From: Ryuthela nishihirai
Lineage: Eukaryota > Arthropoda > Arachnida > Araneae > Heptathelidae
Length of the DNA stretch: 64,000 nucleotides
Direction: 5' to 3'
Assembly: GCA_038380435.1 (NCBI GenBank)
Contig: JAWZYU010000027.1
Location: 1,857,156-1,921,155 of the forward strand
A model generated the notes under the pieces. The model had not been told where the DNA came from and searched no databases. It saw nothing but the letters and a program-made list of their open reading frames with translations. Positions 36,531-49,930 of this stretch are shown here, in pieces; positions within the stretch are counted from its first letter, which is position 1, and each line of letters starts with the position of its first letter. The translations under genes were made by a program, and so were the position numbers.

Positions 36531-37857
36531 CAAAAATGAAAAATTTTCTCGTGGAAGAGTTACAATGTATAATCACCAAATTTATAAGTACCATGATTTC
36601 AGTCGTGAGACAATGTTTATTAAAGATTTTCTCTTGCGCTCAAGAGTTCAGTATATTTCTCAAACTTAAATATCTCATAAACTGCTCTGATACCGAGCAT
36701 TATATTTTGTCTGTCAATGAAATAAAATATCCATTAGGTCGTACATCTCGCAAAAATCACCTGACCAGAAAAAATGCCTATATGACTCGAAACGGAAAAT
36801 CCTGTGTGCTATAAAAGTTGGCTCTGATTCTTTAGAAAGAAGTGCTTGCCAGTTTAGCAACTTCAGAGATATCTGCAATCTTTGGCAATACAATCGTATT
36901 AATTTATCTCTTTTTCAAGATAAAAGTTTTGTAGAATTGTTTTGTTTATGAAAGCGTATCTCATGGGAAGAAGTCCATGGATATCTTTTATGTTGGGGGA
37001 GATTATTTAAAATCTCATTAACATCATAAAAAATTATGTTTTTCTCAGTTATAAAAGCACAGATTTGAGCCTCATAGTTAACGTGGGAGCTTTCTCGGTG
37101 GTCCGATATAGCTTCTCATCATAGCTGGGGCATTCCGATGTTTCGATTCAAGGGAATCATTGATTCAATGAGTCAAGGTATTCTTATACTGACCCTGGAA
37201 ATATTCAAATCCAAGATTTTAAGTCAAGAGAATCATTGAACTGGTCCTCTCGGTGGTCTGATAGAAGCAGTTCCTTTGGCTACGTGGCGTCATGCTAAAT
37301 AAAAAGAAATTTGGCACGTGCGTCAGAAATTTTTAATGTAAATCAAAAATTGTGTGTGGATGAGTGTACATTGATCAACTGATATCTTTGTAGGAATATT
37401 CAATGTTGGATTTGTTTAACTAACTAAATAAGAAATTTGCCATTTTTCATATTTCAGGATATAATAGGAATTAAAGGTAAACTTGCACTTGTAAATTTAA
37501 ATTTCACATTGAGCCATATAATATAATTCCATAAGTCAAGCGAATAAATTTATAAATAGCAAAAGTTTGAGAACTGAGAGTTGAAGAATTGACCGTTAGA
37601 ATCGAACGCGTATTGCGCAATCCTAGCGGTAACAATTTTGGAAAGCAAAAACTTCAATGGAAATTTAACGGAATAATGAAAATAGAATAAGAATAATAAT
37701 TAGAATAAGAATAATAATTTAATCTCAAAGAGAGATTAAAAAAATGATCGGTATATTTGCAATCAAAAGACTGCAAATCAGATAATACGTAGAGATTTTA
37801 GCTTGAAATCTCTAAAATCTTAAACGTATAAACTCAAGTTCAATTTCAAAATTAAGC
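36531..37857. other. no gene recognised
   Basis: AT-rich. Two blocks 154 bp apart, at about 37093 and 37247, share tctcggtggtc(c/t)gata and are each preceded by tcaag(g/a)gaatcattga-like text, suggesting an old tandem duplication. Small frames at 36448-36814 are not convincing. Confidence 0.4.
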
Positions 37858-38050
37858 TCTATCATGGCCGAGTGGTTAGCGCGCTTGGCTACTGATCTAA
37901 GGGATCTGGGTTCGAGCCCCGGGTAAGGCATGATGTTCGTGTTGTTTTTCTGCTGAGATCCTGCCAACCTCTCAGACCTTCTACTATGGCATCTGTCAGA
38001 CCTCTGTGGCAAGCAGCTGCTTGAGGGGGTATTTATTTTTTTATTTATTT
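37858..38050 (+). mobile_element. SINE-B reference copy (tRNA-derived)
   Basis: This copy shows the family best. The head reads atggccgagtggttagcgcg (A box), then ttggctactgatctaaggga, then the B box ctgggttcgagccccgggta. The body is tttttctgctgag(g/a)tcctgcca and ctcagaccttctactatggc, and the end is gtggcaagcagctgcttgag followed by ggggtatttattttttt. The full unit is about 190-200 bp. The head resembles a tRNA with a long variable arm or a Ser/Leu-like layout, but I do not assign an amino acid. Confidence 0.85.
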
Positions 38051-38931
38051 AACCTATCCTGCCGACCAAGGGCTCCACTGGGGTGGATATCGCCCAAGGC
38101 TATTAGGCAATTTAAGTAAAAGTTTAGCTAACTAGAGTTCACTTCTCGGAGCTACGCAAAAACACATCCACTTCCTTCAACGCCTAAGCTCCAGAATTCC
38201 TCTGAATTGTAGGGAAATGATATTTTGGAGAAGGTAATTTAAATAAAGTTAGGAAGTGTTTATTAATTTAGTGGTGTGTCTGGAGTGATTTTTTTAGGTG
38301 TTCAGTTGACAGTTTCCTAATTACTAATGTAAGTCTGGATAAAGGGATTGTGAGTGTATGGTAAGGAAGGTGACAGGGAGGTGGGGGGGGGGTGCTGAGC
38401 AAAGGGTATAAGTAAGGGTTGCGGTGGGTGGAGAGAAGAAGAATGGGAGGGCAGAACAGGGAGAGTGCTGTGACGGCTTTGAGTCCTAGAGAAGAATGGT
38501 GAGGAATGGGGGGGGGGGGGAGATAGGGAGAGGGGCGCCGTTCTGAGCTGAGAGAGGACCATGAAATACTACACTATGAGCACATTAAGTATACAGTTTA
38601 AAACATTACACTAAACAACAATGATACTATATAGATCTGTTAAACGTTATAATTTAGATGTTACGGGTGACAAACCTATATGACAGAAATGCAGTGTAAC
38701 TAAAATAATGCATATTATATTTTAACTCCTGATCGAAATTTAATTTAATTATAATACCAAGTAACATTATAATTGCATTTAGACGCAGAGAAAGGTTAGA
38801 CAACATAAGGGGTATAAAAATACAAATAGATAGTGTGAACAGAATGATAATAACCAGTAGAATCAATCAGGTATTTATTCAGTTAAGGTGTGTGTGTCTG
38901 TCATGGATAAGGAGTGTAATTTAGAGGTATA
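38051..38931. other. no gene; G-rich tracts
   Basis: The plus strand has G-runs at about 38379-38391 and 38510-38521 in purine-rich surroundings, which could favour G-quadruplex or triplex structure. The proline/serine-rich minus-strand frame at 38317-38562 is the complement of this purine tract and is not supported as a gene. Confidence 0.45.
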
Positions 38932-39135
38932 AAAAATAAATACCCCCTCAAGCAGCTGCTTGCCACAGAGGTCTGACAGGAGCCTGTCAGTTTATTATGC
39001 CATAGTAGAAGGTCTGAGAGGATGGCAGGACCTCAGCAGAAAAACAACACACACAACCATGCCTTTCCCGGGGCTCGAACCCAGGTCCCTTAGATCAGAA
39101 GCCAAGCGTGCTAACCACTCGGCCATGGGACGGCA
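38932..39135 (-). mobile_element. SINE-B, full length with target-site duplication
   Basis: Complete minus-strand copy. The T-rich tail end (aaaaaataaataccccctca on plus) is at the left and the head end (ggccatgggacggc on plus) at the right. Direct repeats ttagaggtata flank it at 38921-38931 and 39136-39146. This defines the 5' end of the family as gccgtcccatggccgagtgg. Confidence 0.92.
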
Positions 39136-39146
39136 TTAGAGGTATA

Positions 39147-40440
39147 GAGAGAGAAAAAAAAAGAAAAAAATATTTTAATGGTGTGTCTGGAGTCAGTGTG
39201 TAAACAAATCTATTGGCAGAAATCTGATTATTGTGCAGTCAGGGCATTGTAGTTGTGGAAATGGGTGGGGGAAGAGGATGAGCACGAGATATGTGGAACT
39301 GTTGCAATAGGGGGAGGGAAGAACAAGAAGAGGGAGAATAGTGTTAGCCCAGGAGAAGAAAAGGGAAAGCTGGGGGGGGGGGGGTTAGGTGGAGAAGACT
39401 CTGACCTGAGTCGATGGCTGAGAAAGGGTCTGGGTTCGAATCTGGTGGGTGGAATCCTGGGAAGGCGATTATCTTGAGTAGGGCAGTGTACGGTTTAAAT
39501 GCAGGTTCCGGCCTGTGTGTTAAATTACTAGAGATCAAGAAAAGATATATAAAAATACCTAGCTAAGGCAAGTTCAGAAACCAACGAAATGACTATTAAT
39601 ATGAAATGATGAGCTGAAAAGGTTTGGTTTTGCCATGAGTGGGATTTGAACCCACGTCTCCCGAAACATGCCTGTTATGCTAGACCACTACACCATCAAT
39701 GGCTAACTTTTTCTCAGCTAAGTGACCTTATAAGCTTTCTAGATTTTTTTTTTGATTCGCACTAGTGGCGCCATCTATCCAGGAAGTGGACAACTCTAAT
39801 GTTCAAATTAATTGTATGGAAATAAAGTAATTGTAAGTTAAACAAAGGTGGATAACGTATCTTATTTGACAATGGGCAATAATTTATTTCAGAAAATTTT
39901 ATTTTAACTGAAGTAATTCATATTTTAGTTGAACTCGTGCTCTAAATTTAAAATAGATATAAATCTGAGGAACACTATAATTATAAATAAACCACAAAGA
40001 AAAGTAAAACACTGTAGAGAATGTATAACATAAAATTACCCTGCTCTATATAGAAGAATAGCACGTTTATTAAGAGATATGTTTATTATTTTACAAATTT
40101 TTATTGGTTTTTATATTATATTTTAATGGCTTTTTTGATATCATTTTTGCAATTTTTCCTGTTTTATTTCTTTTTTATTTTTTTACAATACAGCACAGAA
40201 CTACATATACTTCACTAGACAGTACAACACAGGATAACTACATAAAATGAAAACAAAAATATTTAAAAAATATGAAAAATATTCTAAAGAAAGAGAAAGC
40301 GAGATATGATTACACTGCCCTTTGACGTAGAAAGAGTTGTGGGGCGGGAAAATGTTGTGAAAGGGGAGAGCGAGGGCGGTTGACCGAGGTCCAGTACAGA
40401 TGAGAGCAACACTGCAATCAGACGTGGATCCATCCAGATT
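39147..40440. other. no protein gene; G-rich and tRNA-like pieces
   Basis: At 39253-39480 a purine-rich, G-run-bearing tract (ggggggggggg near 39373) resembles the one at 38.3-38.5 kb. Both are preceded by a ggtgtgtctggagt string (38273 and 39180), so they may be two copies of one repeat now split by SINE-B. The B-box-like string tctgggttcgaatctggtgg lies at 39430. From 39780 on the region is plain AT-rich DNA. Confidence 0.45.
39635..39711 (-). other. tRNA-like sequence (pseudogene or SINE head)
   Basis: On the minus strand agccattgatggtgtagtgg leads into a perfect T-arm, gtggg-ttcaaat-cccac, and then tcatggca. Five of seven acceptor pairs can form between gccattg and tcatggc. A regular 5-bp anticodon stem with a 7-base loop cannot be drawn, so a functional tRNA is unlikely. 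Confidence 0.5.
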
Positions 40441-42117
40441 CATTCAAGAGAGTCATTAAAATGCCCAGTGTACGACATTCAAGAGAGCCATTAAAATGAC
40501 CATTTGATGATATTGAAGACAGCATTAAAGTGCCCAGTGGACGGCATTCAAGAGAGCCATTAAAATGACCAGTTGATGATATTGAAGACAGCATTAAAAT
40601 GCCCAGTGGACGGCATTCAACACAGGCATTAAAATGCTTAGTGGACTGCAATCATGAGAGGTATTAAAATCCCCAGTTGACGGCATCCAAGGGAGCCATT
40701 AAAATGTCCAGTGGACAGCATTCAAGAGAGCCATTAAAATGCCCAGTGGAAGGCATTAAAGAAACCATTAAAATGCCCAGTGTACGACATTCAAGATAGC
40801 CATTAAAATGACCATTTGATGATATTGAAGACAGCATTAAAATACCCAGTGGACGGCATTCAAGAGAGGCATTAAAATGTCCATTGGACGAGGAATTCAA
40901 GATAGCCATTAAAATGCACATTGGACGGCATTCAAGAGAGCCATTAAAATACACAGTGGACGGCATTCAAGAGAGGCATTAAATGTCCATTGGATGAGGA
41001 ATTCAAGATAGCCATAAAAATGCACATTGGACTGCATTCAAGAGAGCCATTAAAATGCGCAGTGGACGGCATTCAAGAATGCCATTCAAATGACCAATGA
41101 AAGGCATTCAAGAAAGCCATTGAAATGCCGAGTGAAAAGCATTCAAGAGAGAAATTAAAATGCCCAGTGGACAGCATTCAACAGAGACATTAAAATGCCA
41201 AGTGCAAGGCTTTAAAAAAACCATTAAAATGCCCAGACGATGGCATTCAAGAGAGACATTAAAATGTCCAGTGAAAAACATTAAATAAACCATTAAAATA
41301 CCCAGTGGAAGACATTCAAGAGAGCCACTAAAATGCACAACACAAAGAGCTCTTTTAATGGCTCTCAAGAGAGCCATTAAAATGTCCAGTGGAAGACATT
41401 CAAGAGAGCCACTAAAATGCACAGTGGATGGCTCTCAAGAGAGCCATTAAAATGTCCATTCGATGCGGCATTCAAGAGAGACAATAAAATGTCCAGTGGA
41501 TGGCTTTCACGAGAGCCATTAAAATGCCCAATGGAACACATTCGAGAGAGACATTAAAATGCCACTGGAAACCATTCAAGATAGCCATTAAAATGTCCAG
41601 TGGAAGGCATTCAAGAGAGGCATTAAAACGCCCAGAGGACGGCATTTAAGAGATCCATTAAAATCCGCAGTGAAAGGCGTTCAAGAGAGCCATTAAAATG
41701 CCCAGTCTATGATAGAGAACTCAGTAATTAAAATGCCCAGTGGAAGACATTCAAGAGAGCCTTTAAAATGTTCAGTGGAATTTATTCACGATGGCCATTG
41801 CCCAGTGGACGTTTTTCAAGATGGCCATTAAAATACCTAATCTATGGCATCCAAGGGAGTAATTGAAATGCTCAGTGAAAGGCATTTAAGAGAGCCATTA
41901 AAATGCCCAGTGGACGGCACTCAAGAGAGCCATTAAAATGTCCAGTGGACAGCATTCAAGAGAGTCATTAAAATGCCCACTGGACGGCATTGAAGAGAGC
42001 TATTAAAATGCCTAGTGGAAGGCATTCAAGAGAAGCATTAAAACGTCCAGAGGACGGCATTCAAGAGATCCATTAAAATTCCTAGTGAAAGACATTCAAG
42101 ATAGCCATTAAAATGCC

Positions 42118-42329
42118 CAGTTGGACGGCACTCAAGAGAGAGATTAAGATACCCAGTGGACAGCATTCAAGAGAGCAATTAAGACACCCAGTGGACAGCA
42201 TTCAAGAGAGACATTAAAATGTCCAGTTGGACGGCACTTAAGAGAGAGATTAAGATACCCAGTGGACAGCATTCAAGAGAGCAATTAAGACACCCAGTGG
42301 ACAGCATTCAAGAGAGACATTAAAATGCC
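42118..42329. repeat. 106-bp higher-order repeat, two copies
   Basis: Three consecutive 35-mers, distinguished by cagttggacggcac, gagattaagatacc and gcaattaagacac variants, are duplicated as a block: start points at 42118 and 42224. The two copies differ at very few positions. Confidence 0.85.
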
Positions 42330-42470
42330 CATTGGTTGGCATTCTAGACAGCCATTAAAATACTCAGAGGAAAATATTCAAGAAAGCCATTAAAACGCCC
42401 ACTGGACGGCATTCAAGAGATCCATTAGTATGCCCAGTGGAAGGCTTTCAAGAGAGTCATTAAAATATCC

Positions 42471-43290
42471 TTTGGACACGGCATTCAAGAGATCCATTAA
42501 AATGTCCAGTGGAAGGCTTTCAAGAAAGCCATTAAAATGTCCAGTGGAAGGCTTTCAAGAAAGCCATTAAAATGTCCAGTGGATGGCATTGAAGAAAGCC
42601 ATTAAAATACCCAGCGGAAGACGTTCAAGAGAGCCATTAAAATATCCTTTGGTCACGGCATTCAAGAGATCCATTAAAATGTCCAGTGGAAGGCTTTCAA
42701 GAAAGCCATTAAAATGTCCAGTGGAAGGCTTTCAAGAAAGCCATTAAAATGTCCAGTGGATGGCATTGAAGAAAGCCATTAAAATACTCAGTGGAAGACG
42801 TTCAAGAGAGCCATTAAAATATCCTTTGGACACGGCATTCAAGAGATCCATTAAAATGTCCAGTGGAAGGCTTTCAAGAAAGCCATTAAAATGTCCAGTG
42901 GAAGGCTTTCAAGAAAGCCATTAAAATGTCCAGTGGATGGCATTGAAGAAAGCCATTAAAATACCCAGCGGAAGACGTTCAAGAGAGCCATTAAAATATC
43001 CTTTGGACACGGCATTCAAGAGATCCATTAAAATGTCCAGTGGAAGGCTTTCAAGAAAGCCATTAAAATGTCCAGTGGAAGGCTTTCAAGAAAGCCATTA
43101 AAATGTCCAGTGGATGGCATTGAAGAAAGCCATTAAAATACCCAGCGGAAGACGTTCAAGAGAGCCATTAAAATATCCTTTGGACACGACATTCAAGAGA
43201 TCCATTAAAATGTCCAGTGGAAGGCTTTCAAGAAAGCCATTAAAATGTCCAGTGGATGGCATTGAAGAAAGCCATTAAAATACTAAGCGG
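42471..43290. repeat. 177-bp higher-order repeat, four copies plus a partial
   Basis: The marker tttgg(a/t)cacg(g/a)cattc occurs at 42471, 42648, 42825, 43002 and 43179, an exact spacing of 177 bp. Each block holds five 35-mers, the second and third being identical repeats of tccagtggaaggctttcaag. The fifth block has lost one 35-mer and decays into unique sequence at about 43290. Very low divergence between blocks indicates recent amplification at the right edge of the array. Confidence 0.93.
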
Positions 43291-43890
43291 AAGACGTGTC
43301 ATTGAGATGTCTATTTATTGGCGGCATCCAAGAAGACCGGAATTTGCTCTTAACAGCTATGGAATGAATTCTCTTCAATCTGTCGCATTCCTTGTGGCTC
43401 CTAAGGGAGAATTTCGGAAATAATGCAGATCGATGCATTTCTTTCATTAACAAATATAAAAGGACCTGATATGGAAAAAATCAAAGGAAATCAATAGAAC
43501 TGTAAGAAAGTAAAAGTAAGCAAGAGATGTAAGCAAGCAATAGAGGGGATTACCTTTTCAGTATTTTTCCTCCTCCGTCTTAATGGTCTTTAAATATTTG
43601 TTGAAAAATAAATAAAATATACGTAAATTAAATAACAATTTGCATTCCTTACCCTTAGCAGCTCCCGGGGGGGGGGAATGCCTTCTCTTCCCTTCTCTCC
43701 TTATATGGCCACCCCTCAAACGAAAACATAATTCAAAATTTATAGGTTTGAATCAAAAACTACCGGTGCTCTTTTGGAACTAAATTATATTTAAGTAAAT
43801 TTCGTTTCGTTCCGCTGATGAAACTCTCCCATACAGTTGTATTGTGTCAGGTACGTATCACATGCGATACGACAGATAATTGAAAACTAG
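43291..43890. other. no gene recognised
   Basis: AT-rich flank of the minisatellite with a G-run at about 43667-43676. Confidence 0.45.
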
Positions 43891-46134
<2,244 letters not shown>

Positions 46135-46146
46135 AGCAGCCATGGG

Positions 46147-47840
46147 CTACGGAGGTCCAACCAGACCGTGCAATTTAGTTCTCCAAGCAAGTCTATCCTG
46201 AGCTACATCTACTGCATCTGGCCACTGCACACCAATTCTAACAAGGTCCTGTTTGACATTGTCTGCCCACCGCATCCTAGGTCTCCCCTTCTTTCTGAGG
46301 CCTTTAGGCACACTGTTCATAACCCTATTCGCCAATCTATAATTATTCATACGGCCAACATGGCCAAACCAACGGAGTCTCTCTCTGCACAATATGCTGC
46401 TTAAAGGAGGTTGCAAACTCCTTTGCCTAACCTCATCATTAGTTACAAAGTTGAACCACCTAATGCCCAAGATACTGCGTAAGCATCTGGAATCAAAAGC
46501 ATCTAGTTTCCTGTTATCTTGTTTACAAAGTGTCCAACTCTCACTACCATAACTAACCCTAGAAAGAACCAAACTATTATACAGTCTAATTTTAGTCTTT
46601 AGGTGTATACGCCTATTTCTCCACACTCTCCATAGATTCTTAAAAGTCCCGGCAGCAATCCCTATTCGTCTGTTAATCTCATGCCGCACATCACCATTAT
46701 CTGTTACATAGCTCCCAAGATAATTAAACTGTGACACCTGCTCAAGACTGCAACCATTCAGATTAACTGAATCACAGCCTGCCTGACCAATTTTCATCAC
46801 TTTAGTTTTCTCTCTGTTTATAACCAAACCTACTCTACTACTAGTCTCATCAACAGCTCGAATGAAAGAGTTCATCTCATCAACATCATTTGCCAAAAGA
46901 GCTAAATCATCAGCATAATCTAAATCAGAAATTTTCGTATCTCCAGTCCATTTAAGGCAAAATCTTTCCCTTGAAGTGAATTTCGCATAACATAATCAAT
47001 AACCAAGCTAAAGAGAAAAGGAGACAAAATGCACCCTTGTCGAACACCAGAAGTAATGCTAAACCAATTGCTACAAGACTTACCAACCCTCACACACGAC
47101 TCAGTGTTATTATAGAGAGCTTTCATTATGTTAACTAACTTGTCTGGTATACCATATGATTTCACAATCAACCACAAATTATGACGATCAACAGAGTCGA
47201 AAGCCTTTTTGAAATCAACAAAGCTAGCAACCAAAGGTTTCTGAAACTCTAAACATTTCTCAAGAATCTGCCTAAGTGAAAATATCTGATGCACACATCT
47301 CCTACCACTTCTGAATCCACATTGCTCATCACGCAATTGACTGTTAACCAGATTCTTAATTCTATTAAGCACAATCATGGAAAGAACTTTACCTGGAACA
47401 GAGAGTAGGCTGATACCCCTATAGTTATCACAAGAACTGCGATCACCTTTTTTGAAAATAGGGATAACAATAGCTCTGGTAAAATCCTTAGGAACCATGC
47501 CTTTATCATAAAAGTTATTCAAAATTTCAGTCATCCAAGTGGTAACCAAAACATTTCCAGCTCTAAGCATTTCTGCAGTAATTTCGTCTACCCCGGGGGA
47601 TTTATGAAGTTTAAGTTTAGAAACAACCAAAATAACTTCAGATTGTGTTATAGGGCCAACATTAAAGATACCAATGCATCTGTCATCATTGCAAACAATG
47701 GGAATAGAACTAACCGCATTGTTTAGAATATCACTGAAATGCTCAGCCCACCTAGCCATGACAGAATCCTGACCTTCTATAACCTTACCTTGTTTATCCT
47801 TCAATCCTTGTATGCCTGTCCGTTTTCTACCACACAAAAC
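46147..47840 (-). pseudogene. RTE-like RT and C-terminal domain (one frameshift)
   Basis: Frame 46920-47837 has Ser-Pro-Gly-Val-Asp-Glu-Ile-Thr, Ile-Pro-Ile-Phe-Lys-Lys-Gly-Asp, Asn-Tyr-Arg-Gly-Ile-Ser-Leu-Leu, the motif-A Phe-Val-Asp-Phe-Lys-Lys-Ala-Phe-Asp-Ser and Gly-Val-Arg-Gln-Gly-Cys-Ile-Leu-Ser-Pro. A missing C near 46958 (aaggcaaaatc against aaggccaaaatc in copies 1 and 2) shifts the frame just before the catalytic Tyr-Ala-Asp-Asp. Frame 46147-46896 then carries the region from Ala-Asn-Asp-Val-Asp to the final Gly-Arg-Pro-Arg-Met-Arg-Trp and Trp-Arg motifs. RT reads its own RNA as template at the nicked target. Confidence 0.88.
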
Positions 47841-49385
47841 ATTACTATCTGGTACAGCTCTCTGCTGTTATGCTGTCTAACTGCTTCCTCGACTTTGTCA
47901 GCCAAACCATCAAGCCAAAGATTCTTATCAGCAGCTAACTGATCTTTTACATGTTTATTAAGTTCTCTGTAATGCTTTCTATTAGGACTAGTAGGGTATT
48001 GATTAAGGACATTACTGCAGTTCTTTCTTTCCGAAATAAGCTCTAGTGCCTTATAGCTCAAATAATTCTGTCTCTTCTGCTCCTTTTTTCCTAAAAGAGT
48101 ACTGTTAGTTTCCAAAAAAGCCTTTTTAAAATGATCCCATTCTTCCTCAACTTCAGTAGTAAGCAGACCATGACTGTCATAATGACTAAGTAACCTATCA
48201 TGGTAAGCTTTGGCTATAACTGGGTCTTTCAGAGCTTCAGTATTAAAAGCAAATTTTATAACCCTAGCACAACACTTTTTAAATTTAAGTTGCAAGACAC
48301 GTTTAACAAGGTAATGGTCAGATCCAATTTCAGCTCCCCTATATGTCCTGGTATTCCTAACAGAACTAGCCCATTTGCTGCTAATTAATATATAATCAAT
48401 CATATTGTTATGCAGCCCATCAGGTGAAACCCATGTGTACTTATGTATGTCGCGGTGTTTGTAATACGTGTTAGTTATTCTGAAACCATTGAGTTTACTT
48501 ACCTGTAGGAGTTGTTGTTGGGTTGTTTTACCTCTGAGCGGCACTTTTTTGCACACCATAGGCTAAATGGCCAGGTCACATGGACCCCGAAGGCTCAGAG
48601 AAGGTTGGGGGAGGGGACCCACTGGAACAGCTGTTGGGAGACAGATGGTAGCCTCCCGTTAAGGCCATCCAGCGTGTTCTTTAACGTGCACAGGGTATGG
48701 CTCTCCCGCACACGGGGCCACGGCTTAATACCTGTAGGAGACGTTGCCCATTGCCATTGCAGCTACCAATACCAAAAGGGCCTATTACTCCTCCCCAAAG
48801 GTCAGAGTCAGTACCAACTTTGGCATTGAAGTCACCAAGAACAAGAGTAATATCTCCTTTCTTGACAGAATTCAAAATATCCTGAAGTTGTTCATAAAAC
48901 CTATCCTTCTCATCCTCATCGGCATCCTCAGTGGGTGCATAACAGCAGATAACTTTCAGGTATTTAACGCTTGTTTGAAATTTTGCTGTAAGAAACCTTT
49001 CATTAATGCACTCATATCCTAGAAGAGCATCACTAGCCTGTCTGCTGAGAAGCAGAACCACGCCTTGGTGATGCTTATTGTCGTCCCTCCCTGAAAAGAG
49101 AAATTTAACATTATTTTTAAGAATCTGACCTTTATTTGTCCATCTGGTCTCTTGCAAACTGAGAATATCTAAATTATAACGGTGGAATTCTTGTGTGAGG
49201 ACATCAAGAGAAAAAGCTCTGTGCAGAGTCCTCACATTCCAACTACCTATGGAGAGAAAATGGTTAGTGGGATGTTTAAAGAAACTATGTTTATTGAGAG
49301 AGGGAATGCCGACAATATCAAACAGCCCCCTAATCGCAGACATGGGGCAAAGACCCGTTTCCCCACCACTAAAGGCTGAAGCCAT
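47801..49385 (-). pseudogene. RTE-like endonuclease and linker, split by a SINE
   Basis: The frame opening at 49385 has Ile-Gly-Ser-Trp-Asn-Val-Arg-Thr-Leu, Leu-Ser-Leu-Gln-Glu-Thr-Arg-Trp (catalytic Glu) and Leu-Val-Leu-Gly-Asp-Phe-Asn-Ala-Lys (GDFN) in order. This is the EEP/AP-endonuclease fold of non-LTR elements that nicks target DNA. After the SINE it resumes with Tyr-Thr-Trp-Val-Ser-Pro-Asp-Gly, Ile-Asp-Tyr-Ile-Leu and Gly-Ser-Asp-His-Tyr-Leu-Val (SDH motif). A basic, helical linker follows to 47801. A single missing A near 47844 shifts the frame into the RT. Confidence 0.88.
48512..48728 (-). mobile_element. SINE-A copy 8, inserted in RTE copy 5, 12-bp TSD
   Basis: A head-less, 217-bp minus-strand SINE-A is bounded by identical tacctgtaggag 12-mers at 48500-48511 and 48729-48740. 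The related RTE copy 4 carries the site once, uninterrupted, at about 28600-28611, so the empty site is available in the same window. The tail reads aacccaacaacaa. Confidence 0.96.
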
Positions 49386-49930
49386 CTACACTGGAAGACT
49401 TCCTCCAATGTAGAATTTGACGATGCCAATAGAAGCAAAGAGTTCAGGTGCCTGCGATGACCTCTGCTCAGGATTATCCACCAGCTGATAAACATATCCT
49501 GTGAATCTATTCACTTGGGGCTGTCAACCCACAAACAAACAGAAAACACAGCGGAAGATTTTCCCTCCACAGAAGCCCACCAGTGCAGCAAAATCAGGAT
49601 CCATAATCAAGCTCAGAGCCATATATCTGTTCAGTCCAGCGGGTTTATATGGTCAACACGAGGACCCTGTGTGATTGACCACTCCTCAGCAGGGAAGAAA
49701 AAAAAGAAAAGTAGCCATAGTTGTCCAGATCAGTAGGCCACACTAATCTGGCAGCCCTCCCCTTCCGTTCACTTCCACAAGAGAGTATCTCTTTTGAAAG
49801 GTACTAACGGTCTCCACCACGAGAAGGCGGGGTCGGACATTAGGTGCTAGGCCTGGCCGGTTCTATGCATCATCACAGGGGATTGGTGCATAGTTCTCCT
49901 TCCAGTGACTACCTAGCTACTATTTACAGA

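Larger units (their letters stand above)
40440..43290. repeat. 2.85-kb minisatellite, about 35-bp unit
   Basis: About 80 units approximate ggcattcaagagagccatta followed by aaatgcccagtggac. Units vary in the six or so bases around cccagtgga/tccagtgga and in the gagagcc/gaaagcc part. The left two-thirds is irregular; the right third is arranged in higher-order repeats listed separately. Minus-strand frames at 40418-41422 encode a repeating Gly-His-Phe-Asn-Gly-Ser-Leu-Glu-Cys peptide. The frames break often and the unit is not a multiple of three, so I treat them as by-products. Confidence 0.93.
46135..49930 (-). mobile_element. RTE-like LINE copy 5, youngest full-span copy
   Basis: From right to left: 5' UTR (49390-49930), endonuclease, linker, RT, C-terminal domain and the microsatellite tail. 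Removing the inserted SINE gives an element of about 3.6 kb. Only three lesions break the ORF: a SINE-A insertion in the endonuclease at 48512-48728, and two single-base deletions relative to sister copies near 47844 and 46958. It sits inside the taatccgac-rich block. The flanks ccaaagaga (left) and ccaaaaaga (right) may be a worn target-site duplication. Confidence 0.9.

Noticed and set aside
37858..37935. Stand-alone tRNA gene at the SINE-B head
   Set aside because: The same head is followed by the same body and tail in several copies with target-site duplications, so it belongs to a SINE.
38317..38562. Pro/Ser-rich 81-codon minus-strand frame
   Set aside because: Complement of a purine-rich, G-run tract; low complexity with no conserved pattern.
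39635..39711. Functional tRNA gene
   Set aside because: The T-arm is perfect, but a 5-bp anticodon stem with a 7-base loop cannot be formed and acceptor pairing is incomplete.
47739..49413. Several plus-strand frames of 62-105 codons
   Set aside because: They are antisense shadows of the RTE endonuclease and RT region.
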